In this document: piece by piece, positions 1 through 8,027 of the stretch
How the letters are laid out: the number at the start of each line of letters is the position of its first letter
Numbering within the stretch: position 1 is the stretch's first letter
Source of the DNA: Marinoscillum pacificum
GTDB taxonomy: Bacteria > Bacteroidota > Bacteroidia > Cytophagales > Cyclobacteriaceae
Assembly (NCBI RefSeq): GCF_024714495.1
Contig: NZ_JAMZMJ010000001.1
Span: 496,001-560,000 of the forward strand
DNA: 64,000 bases
Direction: 5' to 3'
The notes under the pieces: model-generated
Told to the model about the DNA's origin: nothing
The model's input: the letters and a program-made list of their open reading frames with translations, nothing else
Database searches by the model: none
Translations under genes and position numbers: made by a program

Positions 1-771
1 CACTGTGCTTGCTACTTTGAAAAGTAATCCAGTAAAAAGTAGCAAACAACCACCAATTACCAGTCCGGTGATAAGTCCAGCTATCTCGAAATAGTTTGTC
101 AACAATATCGTTAGGCCTACTCCTCCTGCAATTACAGCAACATACGCAAAGAAAGTCATCAAGCCCAGACCTATACTGCGAACGATGTTTTCACCCCAGG
201 TTTCCTTTACGGCGCTCATAGATTTTTTCACTGCATCTATTGGACCCAGACCATCATATACCAATATTGGAACCACGAAAATCGTAGCGATACTCCATGC
301 AGCCCCCATTAAGCCAATAATGATTCTTCCAACAATCTCTCCTACTTTTCCAAAACTTGTAACGGCTCGTTCCAGTACGTTTAACAACAGTCCAACACTT
401 GCGGATAACAAACTCCAGCGAATGATTAACCCAATACGAGAAAAGGCAAATCTGATACTCTCACCAAAAGTAGCATCTCCACCTTCAAATCTGATTTTGG
501 CCGTGTAAACCACACAGACATTGAAGAAGGTGGCAATGAATGCCAAACCAAAATAGGTCGCAAAAATGATGATGTACTGATATACTTCCAGCTCGCTAAC
601 AGGTTGACCTTGATTGATAATTTCAGACAACACTGAAGGTACGATCATAGCAATGGAGAAAATGGCACTGAAAACAAAAGAAAGTAAAGCAAACGCCAAC
701 AATTCCCTGTCTTTATTGATAACACGAAAAGACATTTTAGTGATCTGCCAGCTTCGACTGAATACGTTCAT
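1..771 (-). CDS. DUF6159-like integral membrane protein (partial, 3' end outside window)
   Basis: The minus-strand frame is open from an ATG at 771 to the window edge, giving 257 codons with no stop, so the C-terminus is missing. The protein starts MNVFSRSWQITKMSF and contains about six hydrophobic segments in pairs (around residues 25-50, 65-85, 115-135, 145-165, 200-225 and 230-250). The soluble linker has the signature GPIDAVKKSMSAVKETWGEN, seen in the DUF6159 family of membrane proteins. Function is unknown; no catalytic motif is visible. It stands apart from the DUF2809 gene upstream by 64 bp. The family call rests on memory of the linker motif. Confidence 0.7.
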   Translation of the reverse strand, partial: MNVFSRSWQITKMSFRVINKDRELLAFALLSFVFSAIFSIAMIVPSVLSEIINQGQPVSELEVYQYIIIFATYFGLAFIATFFNVCVVYTAKIRFEGGDATFGESIRFAFSRIGLIIRWSLLSASVGLLLNVLERAVTSFGKVGEIVGRIIIGLMGAAWSIATIFVVPILVYDGLGPIDAVKKSMSAVKETWGENIVRSIGLGLMTFFAYVAVIAGGVGLTILLTNYFEIAGLITGLVIGGCLLLFTGLLFKVASTV

Positions 772-835
772 AGACTTTGGTTAGATTAGTATGGATCAAT
801 AATAGCCAAAAACCACTGTTTGTCAAAGAATCAAA

Positions 836-1213
836 CTAATGTTTGACAACATATCGATCAATCAAAGCTGCAACTCCAATTCCCACGGTATAACACCAGA
901 GATCACTCCATTTAAATCCATATCCCAATACAAGTGCCATGCTGGGAATACTTCTGATTTGATTCATCCAATCCGTCTGAATCAGTTGAGTAAACTCAAT
1001 GAAGAAAGCGAATAACATAGCCAGGGTTATTTTTAAAGAAATCCTTCCTTTCGGATTAAGCACGGCAATTAGAAAATAGACCATTGATGCCCAGAGAACA
1101 TCCCCTACATACGCATCACTCCAATCTGGAAAATCATAGAAGGATGAACGTGAAAACAGGCCTAGAGCAATACAAATCAAGCTGGCAACAGCATAGCGAA
1201 TTCTACTATTCAT
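836..1213 (-). CDS. DUF2809 family small membrane protein
   Basis: This 125-residue protein has four hydrophobic segments and the pattern of DUF2809 (YjgA/VanZ-like) proteins: an early FPDWSDAYVGDVLWA stretch, then a membrane segment ending FAFFIEFTQLIQ, then GYGFKWSDLWCYTVG near the C-terminus. The frame extends upstream to 1309, but the start at 1213 (MNSRIRYAV) is preferred because the extra residues would be a non-homologous extension overlapping the preceding gene. It is the last gene of a minus-strand run that starts at the ArsR gene; whether it shares that transcript is not clear (67 bp gap). Function unknown. Confidence 0.72.
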   Translation of the reverse strand: MNSRIRYAVASLICIALGLFSRSSFYDFPDWSDAYVGDVLWASMVYFLIAVLNPKGRISLKITLAMLFAFFIEFTQLIQTDWMNQIRSIPSMALVLGYGFKWSDLWCYTVGIGVAALIDRYVVKH

Positions 1214-1280
1214 AGCGCTAATATAAAATAAAAGTACTTTGTATTGCAAAGCGATAAGTAAAAATAAAAGCATTGATCTC

Positions 1281-1907
1281 TCAACGCCCTTGTGGTCCTT
1301 TGCCTGCAAACACTAAAGGTTTACTCTTTTGAATGCGATTTATCCTGGTTTGGACCTGTTTAGGCTGGGTATAATTCAAGATAAACCCTCTCTGACGGCC
1401 TGGAGTCAATGCTTCGAATGCTGTTTGAAATTGTGGATCTTTTTTAAATTCTTCTAATAACTCCTCAGGATATTCTAATTCATCTTTCTGCTTAAAATCA
1501 ACTTTCAAACCAAGACGTTCTACTTCAATAGCTTCATATACGTAAGCCTTGAGATCTTCCTTCAAATCTTCGATCTGTTTGAGCGAAGTAATTTTAATGA
1601 TTCGAGCTGATTGTGAATTTTCTCCCTGACTATGCAAAAGTGCTTTTGCATCTTGTAACAATACACCTTTAAAGAAACTAAGACTCGTGTACTCCTTAAA
1701 AGCACTAACCACACAAACATTAGCTCCTTCGTAGGTGTAACAAGGAATACTCCATTTCAATTCTTCAGTCAAACCACAATCCAATACAATCTGACGTAAA
1801 ACAACCAATTCCTTTGGCCATCGATGCACTTTGCAGTCGGGAGTACCACCGAGTTTACATCGACCACACCCCTCTTCTAGATAATTATCAATTGCTGGAT
1901 TCTTCAT
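1281..1907 (-). CDS. YdeI/OmpD-associated family protein with DUF1801 domain
   Basis: The 208-residue protein opens with a cysteine motif (CGRCKLGGTPDCKVH), followed by a DUF1801-type domain at about residues 30-120 (ELKWSIPCYTYEG, then FKEYTSLSFFKGVLL) and a C-terminal YdeI/OmdA segment (LTPGRQRGFILNYTQPKQVQ, residues 165-190). Members are small cytoplasmic proteins of unknown biochemical role. It is a paralogue of the next gene upstream, which shares both halves but lacks the cysteine motif. The start codon lies 14 bp from a 9-copy heptamer array that replaces the normal upstream region, so copy number could affect its expression. Confidence 0.85.
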   Translation of the reverse strand: MKNPAIDNYLEEGCGRCKLGGTPDCKVHRWPKELVVLRQIVLDCGLTEELKWSIPCYTYEGANVCVVSAFKEYTSLSFFKGVLLQDAKALLHSQGENSQSARIIKITSLKQIEDLKEDLKAYVYEAIEVERLGLKVDFKQKDELEYPEELLEEFKKDPQFQTAFEALTPGRQRGFILNYTQPKQVQTRINRIQKSKPLVFAGKGPQGR

Positions 1908-1921
1908 TTGGCTAAAACTAA

Positions 1922-1984
1922 TGTCTATTGTCTATTGTCTATTGTCTATTGTCTATTGTCTATTGTCTATTGTCTATTGTCTAT
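1922..1984. repeat. heptanucleotide tandem array, 9 perfect TGTCTAT copies
   Basis: Nine uninterrupted copies of TGTCTAT (ATAGACA on the coding strand of the neighbours) fill nearly the whole gap between two paralogous YdeI-like genes. It begins directly after the TAA of the upstream gene (1985-1987) and ends 14 bp before the ATG of the downstream gene. All copies are identical, which implies recent expansion or an active slippage tract. Seven is not a multiple of three, but the array is non-coding, so any effect would be on transcription or ribosome loading. Confidence 0.98.
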
Positions 1985-2569
1985 TTAATCATTCAACCCT
2001 TTGCCAGCCAATATGTGATCCCAATACTTTTCAATTCTAGCTTGTCTTGTTTTTGACTGTTTCGCTTGACTGAAATGAAGCAAGTACCCTCTCTGTCTAC
2101 CTGGAGTTAAACCTTCAAATGCCTTTTTCAAATCTGTATTCTCCTTGAGAGCGGACTCAAACTCCTCGACCATTTCAAAATCAGCGGTCTTTTTCATTTC
2201 CGCTTGCTCACCTGACTTCTCTACTCGAATGGCATCTTTGATACATGATTTGATATATGATGCTCGCCCTTTGATATCATCCAAACTGAAAAAACGCAAT
2301 TGACGCTGTACCTGAACATTTTCAGTTTGCTGTACCATCTGATTCTCAGGGTCCTTGATCAATACGCCTTTATGAAATAGCAGCGCACAGTAATCCTTGA
2401 ATCCATGAATCAAAACCACATTTTGACCATCAAGCGTATAGCAAGGTTTCCCCCATTTCACTTCTTCATCCAGTTTGAATGGAAGAATAATCTGTCGCAA
2501 TTCTTCATAGCACAATTGCCATTTAGATTCTTTATTGAAAAAGAAATCAGCACTTGGGATGTCCATCAT
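1985..2569 (-). CDS. YdeI/OmpD-associated family protein with DUF1801 domain (paralogue)
   Basis: The 194-residue protein has a DUF1801-type N-terminal domain (EEVKWGKPCYTLDG, then GFKDYCALLFHKGVLI, residues 15-75) and a C-terminal YdeI segment (LTPGRQRGYLLHFSQAKQ). It resembles the next gene downstream throughout but lacks its N-terminal cysteine cluster. The ATG overlaps the end of the DoxX gene by 4 bp, so it is translationally coupled to the ArsR-led operon. Molecular function of the family is not established. Confidence 0.85.
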   Translation of the reverse strand: MMDIPSADFFFNKESKWQLCYEELRQIILPFKLDEEVKWGKPCYTLDGQNVVLIHGFKDYCALLFHKGVLIKDPENQMVQQTENVQVQRQLRFFSLDDIKGRASYIKSCIKDAIRVEKSGEQAEMKKTADFEMVEEFESALKENTDLKKAFEGLTPGRQRGYLLHFSQAKQSKTRQARIEKYWDHILAGKGLND

Positions 2570-2946
2570 GGGTTAACAAGTTTTCTAGATTCAGGTCTAA
2601 AATACCATGAAATACAGGTTAATAAAAGCAAAAGCACTGATGGAAAGATTTCACCAAAAGGATCACCAACAAAGAAATGAGAAACTAATGCGCCAGTCAT
2701 GGCAAAAAAGAAGCCTGCATACGCCCACTCTTTAAACAAAGGAAGTTTTGGAGCCAAAGCAACGATAGTTCCCAAAATTTTCCAAACACCAAGAATGATT
2801 AAGAAGTAAGCCGGGTACCCCAAATGATCTACCGTCCGCTCGATTTCTTCCGGCATTTGGATTAACTGCACGATTGCTGTGGATACCATTCCCAATGACA
2901 TCCATAAAGTCGCAATCCAATAAATGATTTTGTTGCGTTTTGACAT
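2566..2946 (-). CDS. DoxX family membrane protein
   Basis: The 126-residue protein has four predicted membrane helices (about residues 8-28, 46-66, 72-92, 98-118) and DoxX features: a short second loop with RTVDHLGYPAYF followed by GVWKILGTIVALAP. In ArsR/SRPBCC operons of Bacteroidota a DoxX protein of this size is a common partner; its role is often suggested to be in redox or stress tolerance but is unproven here. It starts 2 bp after the SRPBCC gene and overlaps the following YdeI-like gene by 4 bp. Confidence 0.85.
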   Translation of the reverse strand: MSKRNKIIYWIATLWMSLGMVSTAIVQLIQMPEEIERTVDHLGYPAYFLIILGVWKILGTIVALAPKLPLFKEWAYAGFFFAMTGALVSHFFVGDPFGEIFPSVLLLLLTCISWYFRPESRKLVNP

Positions 2947-2948
2947 GA

Positions 2949-3407
2949 CTAGTTGTTAAAAAGTGATTCGATTCGATTGTGCGCCATATTGACCCCCTGC
3001 ACGAAGGGTAACTTGAGTATCTGATCCCTTACTTCGATTGATTGATAAACGACTTGCATGGTAAGCTTAGACTTCTCATCACTCAATGGCTCAAATTTCA
3101 AATACTCCAGTTGAACAGGAAAAGGAGCACTCTCCATCTCAAATGTTCTGGTGATCTTTTTATTTGGAACAAATTCATGAATGGTTCCGTTGAAACCATG
3201 CTTATTACCTTTAGGATCTGTTGTTTCAAACTGGTAAGCTCCATGTCGTCTATTTTCAAGCTTGATCACTTTAGTTCCCATCCATTGGGCAACGATCTCC
3301 GGATCTTCATAAGCTTTGAAAAGAAGCTCTATAGGCAGATCAAATTCTCTGATGATAAAGAGTTCCTGCTTGTTGTCTTCAGCGTGAACCTGAGTTTTCA
3401 TTTCCAT
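2949..3407 (-). CDS. SRPBCC (AHSA1-like) domain protein
   Basis: The 152 residues form one START/Bet v1-like domain of the AHSA1 type. Visible markers are IREFDLPIELLFKAYEDPEI near residue 20, AQWMGTKVIKLENRRHGAYQ, the FNGTIHEFVPNKKITRTFEM strand pair, and the C-terminal long helix ending with NMAHNRIESLFNN. Such proteins bind hydrophobic ligands or act as chaperone-like factors; the ligand here is unknown. The gene sits 4 bp behind the ArsR gene and 2 bp before DoxX, a standard Bacteroidota arrangement. Confidence 0.9.
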   Translation of the reverse strand: MEMKTQVHAEDNKQELFIIREFDLPIELLFKAYEDPEIVAQWMGTKVIKLENRRHGAYQFETTDPKGNKHGFNGTIHEFVPNKKITRTFEMESAPFPVQLEYLKFEPLSDEKSKLTMQVVYQSIEVRDQILKLPFVQGVNMAHNRIESLFNN

Positions 3408-3411
3408 AGTT

Positions 3412-3735
3412 TTAGCCTTTAGATTGATAGTTTTTCATAATATCCTCCAACTTGTTAAAGCGTTCATCCCACAGCTGCCTGAATGGCTCGATGAAATCAG
3501 CTATCTCTTTAATCTTACTTGGGTTTAACTGATAATGAACCTCTCTTCCTTGCTGATCCTGTTGTAGCAACTCACACTCTGTGAGAATCTGTAAATGCTT
3601 GGAAATGGTAGGCCTAGCCGAATCAAAATTACCAGCAATTGCACCTGCAGTCATTGTCTGAGTTGTCAATAACATCAATATGGCTCTCCTGGTTGGATCA
3701 GCTATAGCTTGAAATACATCACGTCTTAACTTCAT
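3412..3735 (-). CDS. ArsR-family winged-helix transcriptional regulator
   Basis: The 107-residue protein is one winged helix-turn-helix domain: [14 protein letters not shown] in helix 1-2, the recognition region [19 protein letters not shown], and the wing [15 protein letters not shown]. No metal-binding cysteine motif (CxC in the recognition helix) is present, so it belongs to the non-metal ArsR subgroup usually co-encoded with SRPBCC proteins. It heads a minus-strand operon with SRPBCC, DoxX and YdeI-like genes. Two GTAG-N8-CTAC dyads just upstream of the start are the likely autoregulatory operators. Confidence 0.93.
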   Translation of the reverse strand: MKLRRDVFQAIADPTRRAILMLLTTQTMTAGAIAGNFDSARPTISKHLQILTECELLQQDQQGREVHYQLNPSKIKEIADFIEPFRQLWDERFNKLEDIMKNYQSKG

Positions 3736-3738
3736 TAT

Positions 3739-3780
3739 GTAGCTATTTGACTACAAATATATGTGTAGCCAATTAACTAC
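3739..3780 (-). promoter_or_regulatory. two repeated 16-bp dyads, likely ArsR operators
   Basis: Two copies of GTAGC-N7-CTAC lie at 3739-3754 and 3765-3780, centres 26 bp apart, immediately upstream of the ArsR ATG (3735). A third half-site pairing, CTACA...TGTAG, spans the gap. ArsR regulators bind such dyads next to their own promoter, so autoregulation is the natural reading; binding itself is inferred. Confidence 0.6.
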
Positions 3781-3849
3781 GCAATAGACATCATGAAAAT
3801 AAGTAGAGTTTTAATCGCGGATATTGACTTTCAAAAGATTTTTTGGTCT

Positions 3850-5313
3850 TTACAAAATACTCTGGTTACCCTCAAGCTGTAGGATTACCTCTTCTATAAA
3901 TTTCACTCGCTTCTCTAAAGCTGAATAATCTATTTTCTGCCAGGTATCGGTTTGATGATGATAATCTTCATGAGTACCCGTATGGAAGAATATAGCCAAA
4001 ATCCCTCGCTGATGAAAGCTGTAATTGTCTGAGCGACTGTAAAAGCCTCCAAACCCTTTCGATTGATCATGTCTATAATCAATTACTATTTCATCATTTA
4101 CCTCATCCAGTTGATTGATCAATTCTTTGAGTGGATCAGATTGATCAGTACCAAGCACATACAAATAATCAGAATCCTGATGTTCTTCATCCTGCCTACC
4201 AATCATATCCAAATTGATATTAATTAAGACGTCATCTGGATTAAACGCGGGTTGATTGACATGGTATTTGGATCCGAGAAGTCCGGGCTCCTCTGCTGAC
4301 ATGGCAACAAATTCAATTCCATACGGCAAGTCCTTAATTCTACTTAATGATTCTGCCAGCTGCAGCATACCAGCAACGCCTGTTGCATTGTCATCAGCAC
4401 CATTAAATATGCCTTCATCATTCTTACCCAAATGATCATAATGTGCTGTTACTACAATCTTCTTTTCACTATTTCCTGGGATAAACGCCGTAACATTTGC
4501 AGACTCCATTTCGTCTGTATCCAACTCAATTTTCACCGTGACTTTGCTATTAGGAACGCTTGTCAACTCTCCACTTTCTGCAATTTTCTGAAGTTTGGCT
4601 ACACTATACCCCATCAGTTTTTTCATTTCACTCCGGGGTGTTATCACTGCACGAACTGACTTAACAACATCCTTCAACCTGAATGCTGTATCTCTAGGAT
4701 TGGGAATATCTCTCAAACCATAATGATCCTTAAGATAATGATCTCTAAAAATTGATTTCATGGTAGACATCTGCTGAACATCATTACTTGATTTTACGGC
4801 AATCATGCCATAAGCGCCACGTTTATTCAGCTCCATTCCTATCTTAGTGTGAGCCATTAAATTGTCAATAAACACTACAACAAAGCGATCTTTTAAATCA
4901 ATCTGTTCAAGCTCTTCATCACTTCCAAAGCCTCCAAAAACCACTTCTTTCTCAACCTCCTCTTGTTGAAAATAGCCGGAAGGCATAAAAATCACTTCTT
5001 CGAAATTACTCCAACGCTTATCTCCAATACTCAAATACGTTTCGCCCATATAACGCTTTTCCAAGGTAAAGCTTTCCAAATAGGATGATTGATTCCCTGG
5101 CTTCAATCCTAATCGCGCAAACTCCGCAATCAAATAGTTTTGGGCTTTAATTAATCCAGGTGATCCTGTCCCCCTACCTTCCAGTGAGTCAGATGCTAAT
5201 ACCTGAATATGCTTTTTTAGGGTTTCCTTTTCAACCAATGACTGATGTGACTGTGGATAGACCAATACAGGAAACAGAACAATAAGAATAGATAATAAAT
5301 GAAGTCTACGCAT
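3850..5313 (-). CDS. secreted M28-family zinc aminopeptidase
   Basis: The 487-residue protein starts with a signal peptide (MRRLHLLSILIVLFPVLVYP). A PA-like insert occupies about residues 100-230. The M28 catalytic domain follows with the expected co-catalytic zinc ligands: VTAHYDHLG (His), NGADDNATGVAGML (bridging Asp), MSAEEPGLLGS (catalytic Glu plus Glu ligand), NLDMIGR (Asp) and a late HTGTHEDYHHQTDTW (His). It should cleave N-terminal residues from peptides outside the cytoplasm. The gene stands alone between the ArsR operon and a permease gene, with a terminator-like hairpin beyond its start. Confidence 0.93.
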   Translation of the reverse strand: MRRLHLLSILIVLFPVLVYPQSHQSLVEKETLKKHIQVLASDSLEGRGTGSPGLIKAQNYLIAEFARLGLKPGNQSSYLESFTLEKRYMGETYLSIGDKRWSNFEEVIFMPSGYFQQEEVEKEVVFGGFGSDEELEQIDLKDRFVVVFIDNLMAHTKIGMELNKRGAYGMIAVKSSNDVQQMSTMKSIFRDHYLKDHYGLRDIPNPRDTAFRLKDVVKSVRAVITPRSEMKKLMGYSVAKLQKIAESGELTSVPNSKVTVKIELDTDEMESANVTAFIPGNSEKKIVVTAHYDHLGKNDEGIFNGADDNATGVAGMLQLAESLSRIKDLPYGIEFVAMSAEEPGLLGSKYHVNQPAFNPDDVLININLDMIGRQDEEHQDSDYLYVLGTDQSDPLKELINQLDEVNDEIVIDYRHDQSKGFGGFYSRSDNYSFHQRGILAIFFHTGTHEDYHHQTDTWQKIDYSALEKRVKFIEEVILQLEGNQSIL

Positions 5314-5383
5314 AAGCTGGAGATTTAAAAGTTAATCAACTATGAATTTAGTTAATAATCATCAAATATCCAGTAGGTGCAAT

Positions 5384-5416
5384 AAAAAAGCCCAACCTGA
5401 TATTCAGGCCAGGCTT
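5384..5416 (-). terminator. rho-independent terminator of the ABC permease gene
   Basis: On the minus strand AAGCC...CCTGA / TCAGG...GGGCTT forms an interrupted hairpin followed by six T residues (5389-5384). It lies 25 bp beyond the stop of the permease gene at 5442 and before the M28 gene. Confidence 0.75.
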
Positions 5417-5441
5417 GTACTTGAAACTATGCTACTTAGTT

Positions 5442-7844
5442 TTATTCATATCTTAAGGACTTCACAGGATTCACCACCGCCGCTTTTAAAGTTCGGAGTG
5501 ATGCAATTGCCAGGGAAACTCCTATAATTGTTACCATCGGTATGGCAAAAGTGAAAGCGTCCATTTCTTTATGGTTCGTGAAAATATCAGATATCAAAGC
5601 GTTGATGAGGTAATATCCGGCAGTAACGCCGATTACAGAGGAAATAAATAACAGCAAGAAATACCCTTTGCTTATCAAATAAACAATATGCCCTACTTCT
5701 CCTCCGAGCACCTTTCTTACGCCGATTTCTTTCGTTTTGCGTATCAAATTAATGGACACCAGGGTGAACAGCCCCAAACAAGAAAGAATGAATGCTACAA
5801 CACCTAAGAAGGTAAAAATGGTCATGATGTTGTTATTCACCGTTTTCGCTTCTCTCAACAAATCGTTCTGAAAAAAACCTGAGAATACTTTATTCGGGAT
5901 TTTACCATTCCACTCAGCTTCCAAATAATCATACACTTCAGTGATATGGTCAATATCCGTTTTACAAGCGATGAAACTGTATGTCCCATCATCTTCAAAC
6001 TTAAGACTGCTCAGTCTAAACCCAGTTGGTTGTATTGGTGCCCAGAATCCATTCATGTAGAAGTCCTCTACAACCCCTACAACAGTCAGTGTTGTCGTAT
6101 CATTTAGGGCTAAACGCTGACCAATTGGGTTCTCCCAACCAAATGACTTCACTAACTTTTCATTTACTATGATAGAGCTTCTAGTATCAGATGCCTCTAA
6201 ATCTTTGGAGTACGATCTCCCTTGTAAGATTTCTAACCCCATGGTTTCCAAATAGTCAACTCCAACATCCATCATGTTGCTGTTTACTTCTTCACCTTCA
6301 TTGATCAGTGTAGCCCCATAATTACCCTGACCGATATGATGTTTCGCACTCGCAAACGATGTAATATTGGGATTGGACATCATTGATGCTTTCATTTTCT
6401 GGTACTGAGTCTCATTCAGAAGGTTTACCGCAATCACCTGATCACGATCATACCCCATGTCCAATGTGTCCTGATATCTTGCATTTTGAATGAAAGCAAC
6501 ACTAGCAAAAATGGCTATCACTGTGAAGGTGTATTGAGTAGCTAAAAGGAACTTGGTTAAGCCACCTTTACTACCAATGCTTAAGCCACCGCGAAGTATG
6601 CTTACAGGTTGATATTTACTAATGTAAAGCGATGGATAAAGACCGGCCAATAAGGTAGTGAAAACCAATAGACCAAATAGAAACAGGTAGAAACCAATAT
6701 CATCCGTCAGTTCAAGCTTCAACTCCATTCCTTCCCACATCGCCGCATAAGCCGGCACCAAATAAGTAGCAATACCAACCGAGATGATCAAAGCCAACAG
6801 ACATACGGTCATGTTTTCGGTCATGAATTGGTTAATTAACTGCTTACGACTGCCACCAAGCACTTTTCTCACACCAATTTCCTTTAATCTTCTATTAGAG
6901 TTGGCAATGGCCGTATTGGTAAAATTGAAACATGCCACCAATAAGATGAGCAACGCCATGATCTGAGGAGTCAAAACGGCTGCTGGATCCATGGCATTAG
7001 ACAAGTTATCCGCCCATATTTCACGTGAATTATGTGCATGAGTATTCATTGGGCTCAGCAAGAAGCGTGTTAACTGAAAGCCATCATTTGCCTGTTGCTG
7101 CAATGGAAGATATTGTTCTAACTGAGATTCTAATGCGGTTGCCTTTGCTGGATCATTGAAGTACACAAAAGTATTCTGAGCGAATGACGCCCAATTATTC
7201 CTCACATTGTCATCATACATTCTAAAACGATTCTCGAAATTGGTAAGTAGCTCAAAATGAACGGAGGAATTCTGAGGAGCACGCTCCACTACACCAGCAA
7301 TGACGAAATTGAAGCTTATCCCTGTATCATCAAATACAGTTAAAATCTTCCCAATTGGATCCTCATCTCCATAGAATTTCTCGGCATAATCTTTCGTAAC
7401 CACCGCACGATCTATCTCATGATAAGCAGACAAATTCCCTGAAACAAGAGGAAAGGTAAATGACTCCAAAAAGCCGGGCTCTGCATAACATACAGCTGTG
7501 TTGAATACCTTATCCGCCATCGATTCATCCCTCACGGTAAATACATGGCGCTCAAAGCGGAAAACCTTATCCACCCCAGAAAGATCTTCTCTCATCGCAT
7601 CAGCCATTGGCATTGGAATACGCCCAAACTCATGAAGATCACCTTGTCTCTCGTGCATTCCATGCACCTTATAAATGTGATCTATTTGCGCATGATTGGC
7701 ATCAAAGTCCCAATTGTATTTGGAGTTGAGATAAGCCACTATACAGCAGGCTAGAGCTAATCCCAGCCCTACTATGTTGATAGCTACATAGACTTTGTTT
7801 CTGGAAAGGTTTCTTACAGCAACTTTTAAAAAGTTCTTAAGCAT
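5442..7844 (-). CDS. ABC transporter permease, FtsX/MacB type
   Basis: The 800-residue protein has the duplicated FtsX design: an N-terminal helix after MLKNFLKVAVRNLSRNK, a large periplasmic MacB-like domain, a block of three helices (about residues 290-410), a second periplasmic domain and a final block of three helices. The cytoplasmic loop motif EIGVRKVLGG occurs twice, near residues 325 and 705, confirming the duplication. Such permeases pair with a separate ATPase and work mechanically across the envelope, for lipoprotein, peptide or drug export. No ATPase gene lies beside it. A possible sigma-54-type promoter and GTAC motifs lie upstream. Confidence 0.95.
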   Translation of the reverse strand: MLKNFLKVAVRNLSRNKVYVAINIVGLGLALACCIVAYLNSKYNWDFDANHAQIDHIYKVHGMHERQGDLHEFGRIPMPMADAMREDLSGVDKVFRFERHVFTVRDESMADKVFNTAVCYAEPGFLESFTFPLVSGNLSAYHEIDRAVVTKDYAEKFYGDEDPIGKILTVFDDTGISFNFVIAGVVERAPQNSSVHFELLTNFENRFRMYDDNVRNNWASFAQNTFVYFNDPAKATALESQLEQYLPLQQQANDGFQLTRFLLSPMNTHAHNSREIWADNLSNAMDPAAVLTPQIMALLILLVACFNFTNTAIANSNRRLKEIGVRKVLGGSRKQLINQFMTENMTVCLLALIISVGIATYLVPAYAAMWEGMELKLELTDDIGFYLFLFGLLVFTTLLAGLYPSLYISKYQPVSILRGGLSIGSKGGLTKFLLATQYTFTVIAIFASVAFIQNARYQDTLDMGYDRDQVIAVNLLNETQYQKMKASMMSNPNITSFASAKHHIGQGNYGATLINEGEEVNSNMMDVGVDYLETMGLEILQGRSYSKDLEASDTRSSIIVNEKLVKSFGWENPIGQRLALNDTTTLTVVGVVEDFYMNGFWAPIQPTGFRLSSLKFEDDGTYSFIACKTDIDHITEVYDYLEAEWNGKIPNKVFSGFFQNDLLREAKTVNNNIMTIFTFLGVVAFILSCLGLFTLVSINLIRKTKEIGVRKVLGGEVGHIVYLISKGYFLLLFISSVIGVTAGYYLINALISDIFTNHKEMDAFTFAIPMVTIIGVSLAIASLRTLKAAVVNPVKSLRYE

Positions 7845-7870
7845 GATCAGTTTAGTTTGAGGTCATGCAC

Positions 7871-7960
7871 TATATTCCAACCATTATGCCAACGAAATTA
7901 ATAATCTAATTATCAATTAGTTACAATTCGTACGCATTGATATTTCGTACAAAAACGTAC
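7871..7960 (-). promoter_or_regulatory. candidate sigma-54-like promoter with upstream GTAC motifs
   Basis: On the minus strand TTGGCATAATGGTTGGA (about 7891-7875) matches the -24/-12 layout except that the -12 GC is GG; its start point would fall about 20 bp ahead of the permease ATG. Farther upstream are CGTACG (7929-7934) and two CGTAC copies (7946-7950, 7956-7960) that could be an activator site. The mismatch makes this tentative. Confidence 0.3.
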
Positions 7961-8027
7961 ACTTATTGAAATAAGAACGGACAGAATAACCTTCTGTTAA
8001 AAATGACGTAGCACAAATTACAGGAAT

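Noticed and set aside
185-508. A 107-codon open frame on the plus strand.
   Set aside because: It lies inside the clear minus-strand membrane protein gene and has no domain or signal; it is a shadow frame.
1922-1984. The short regular array was considered as a CRISPR.
   Set aside because: The copies are 7 bp and perfectly contiguous with no spacers, and no cas genes are present.
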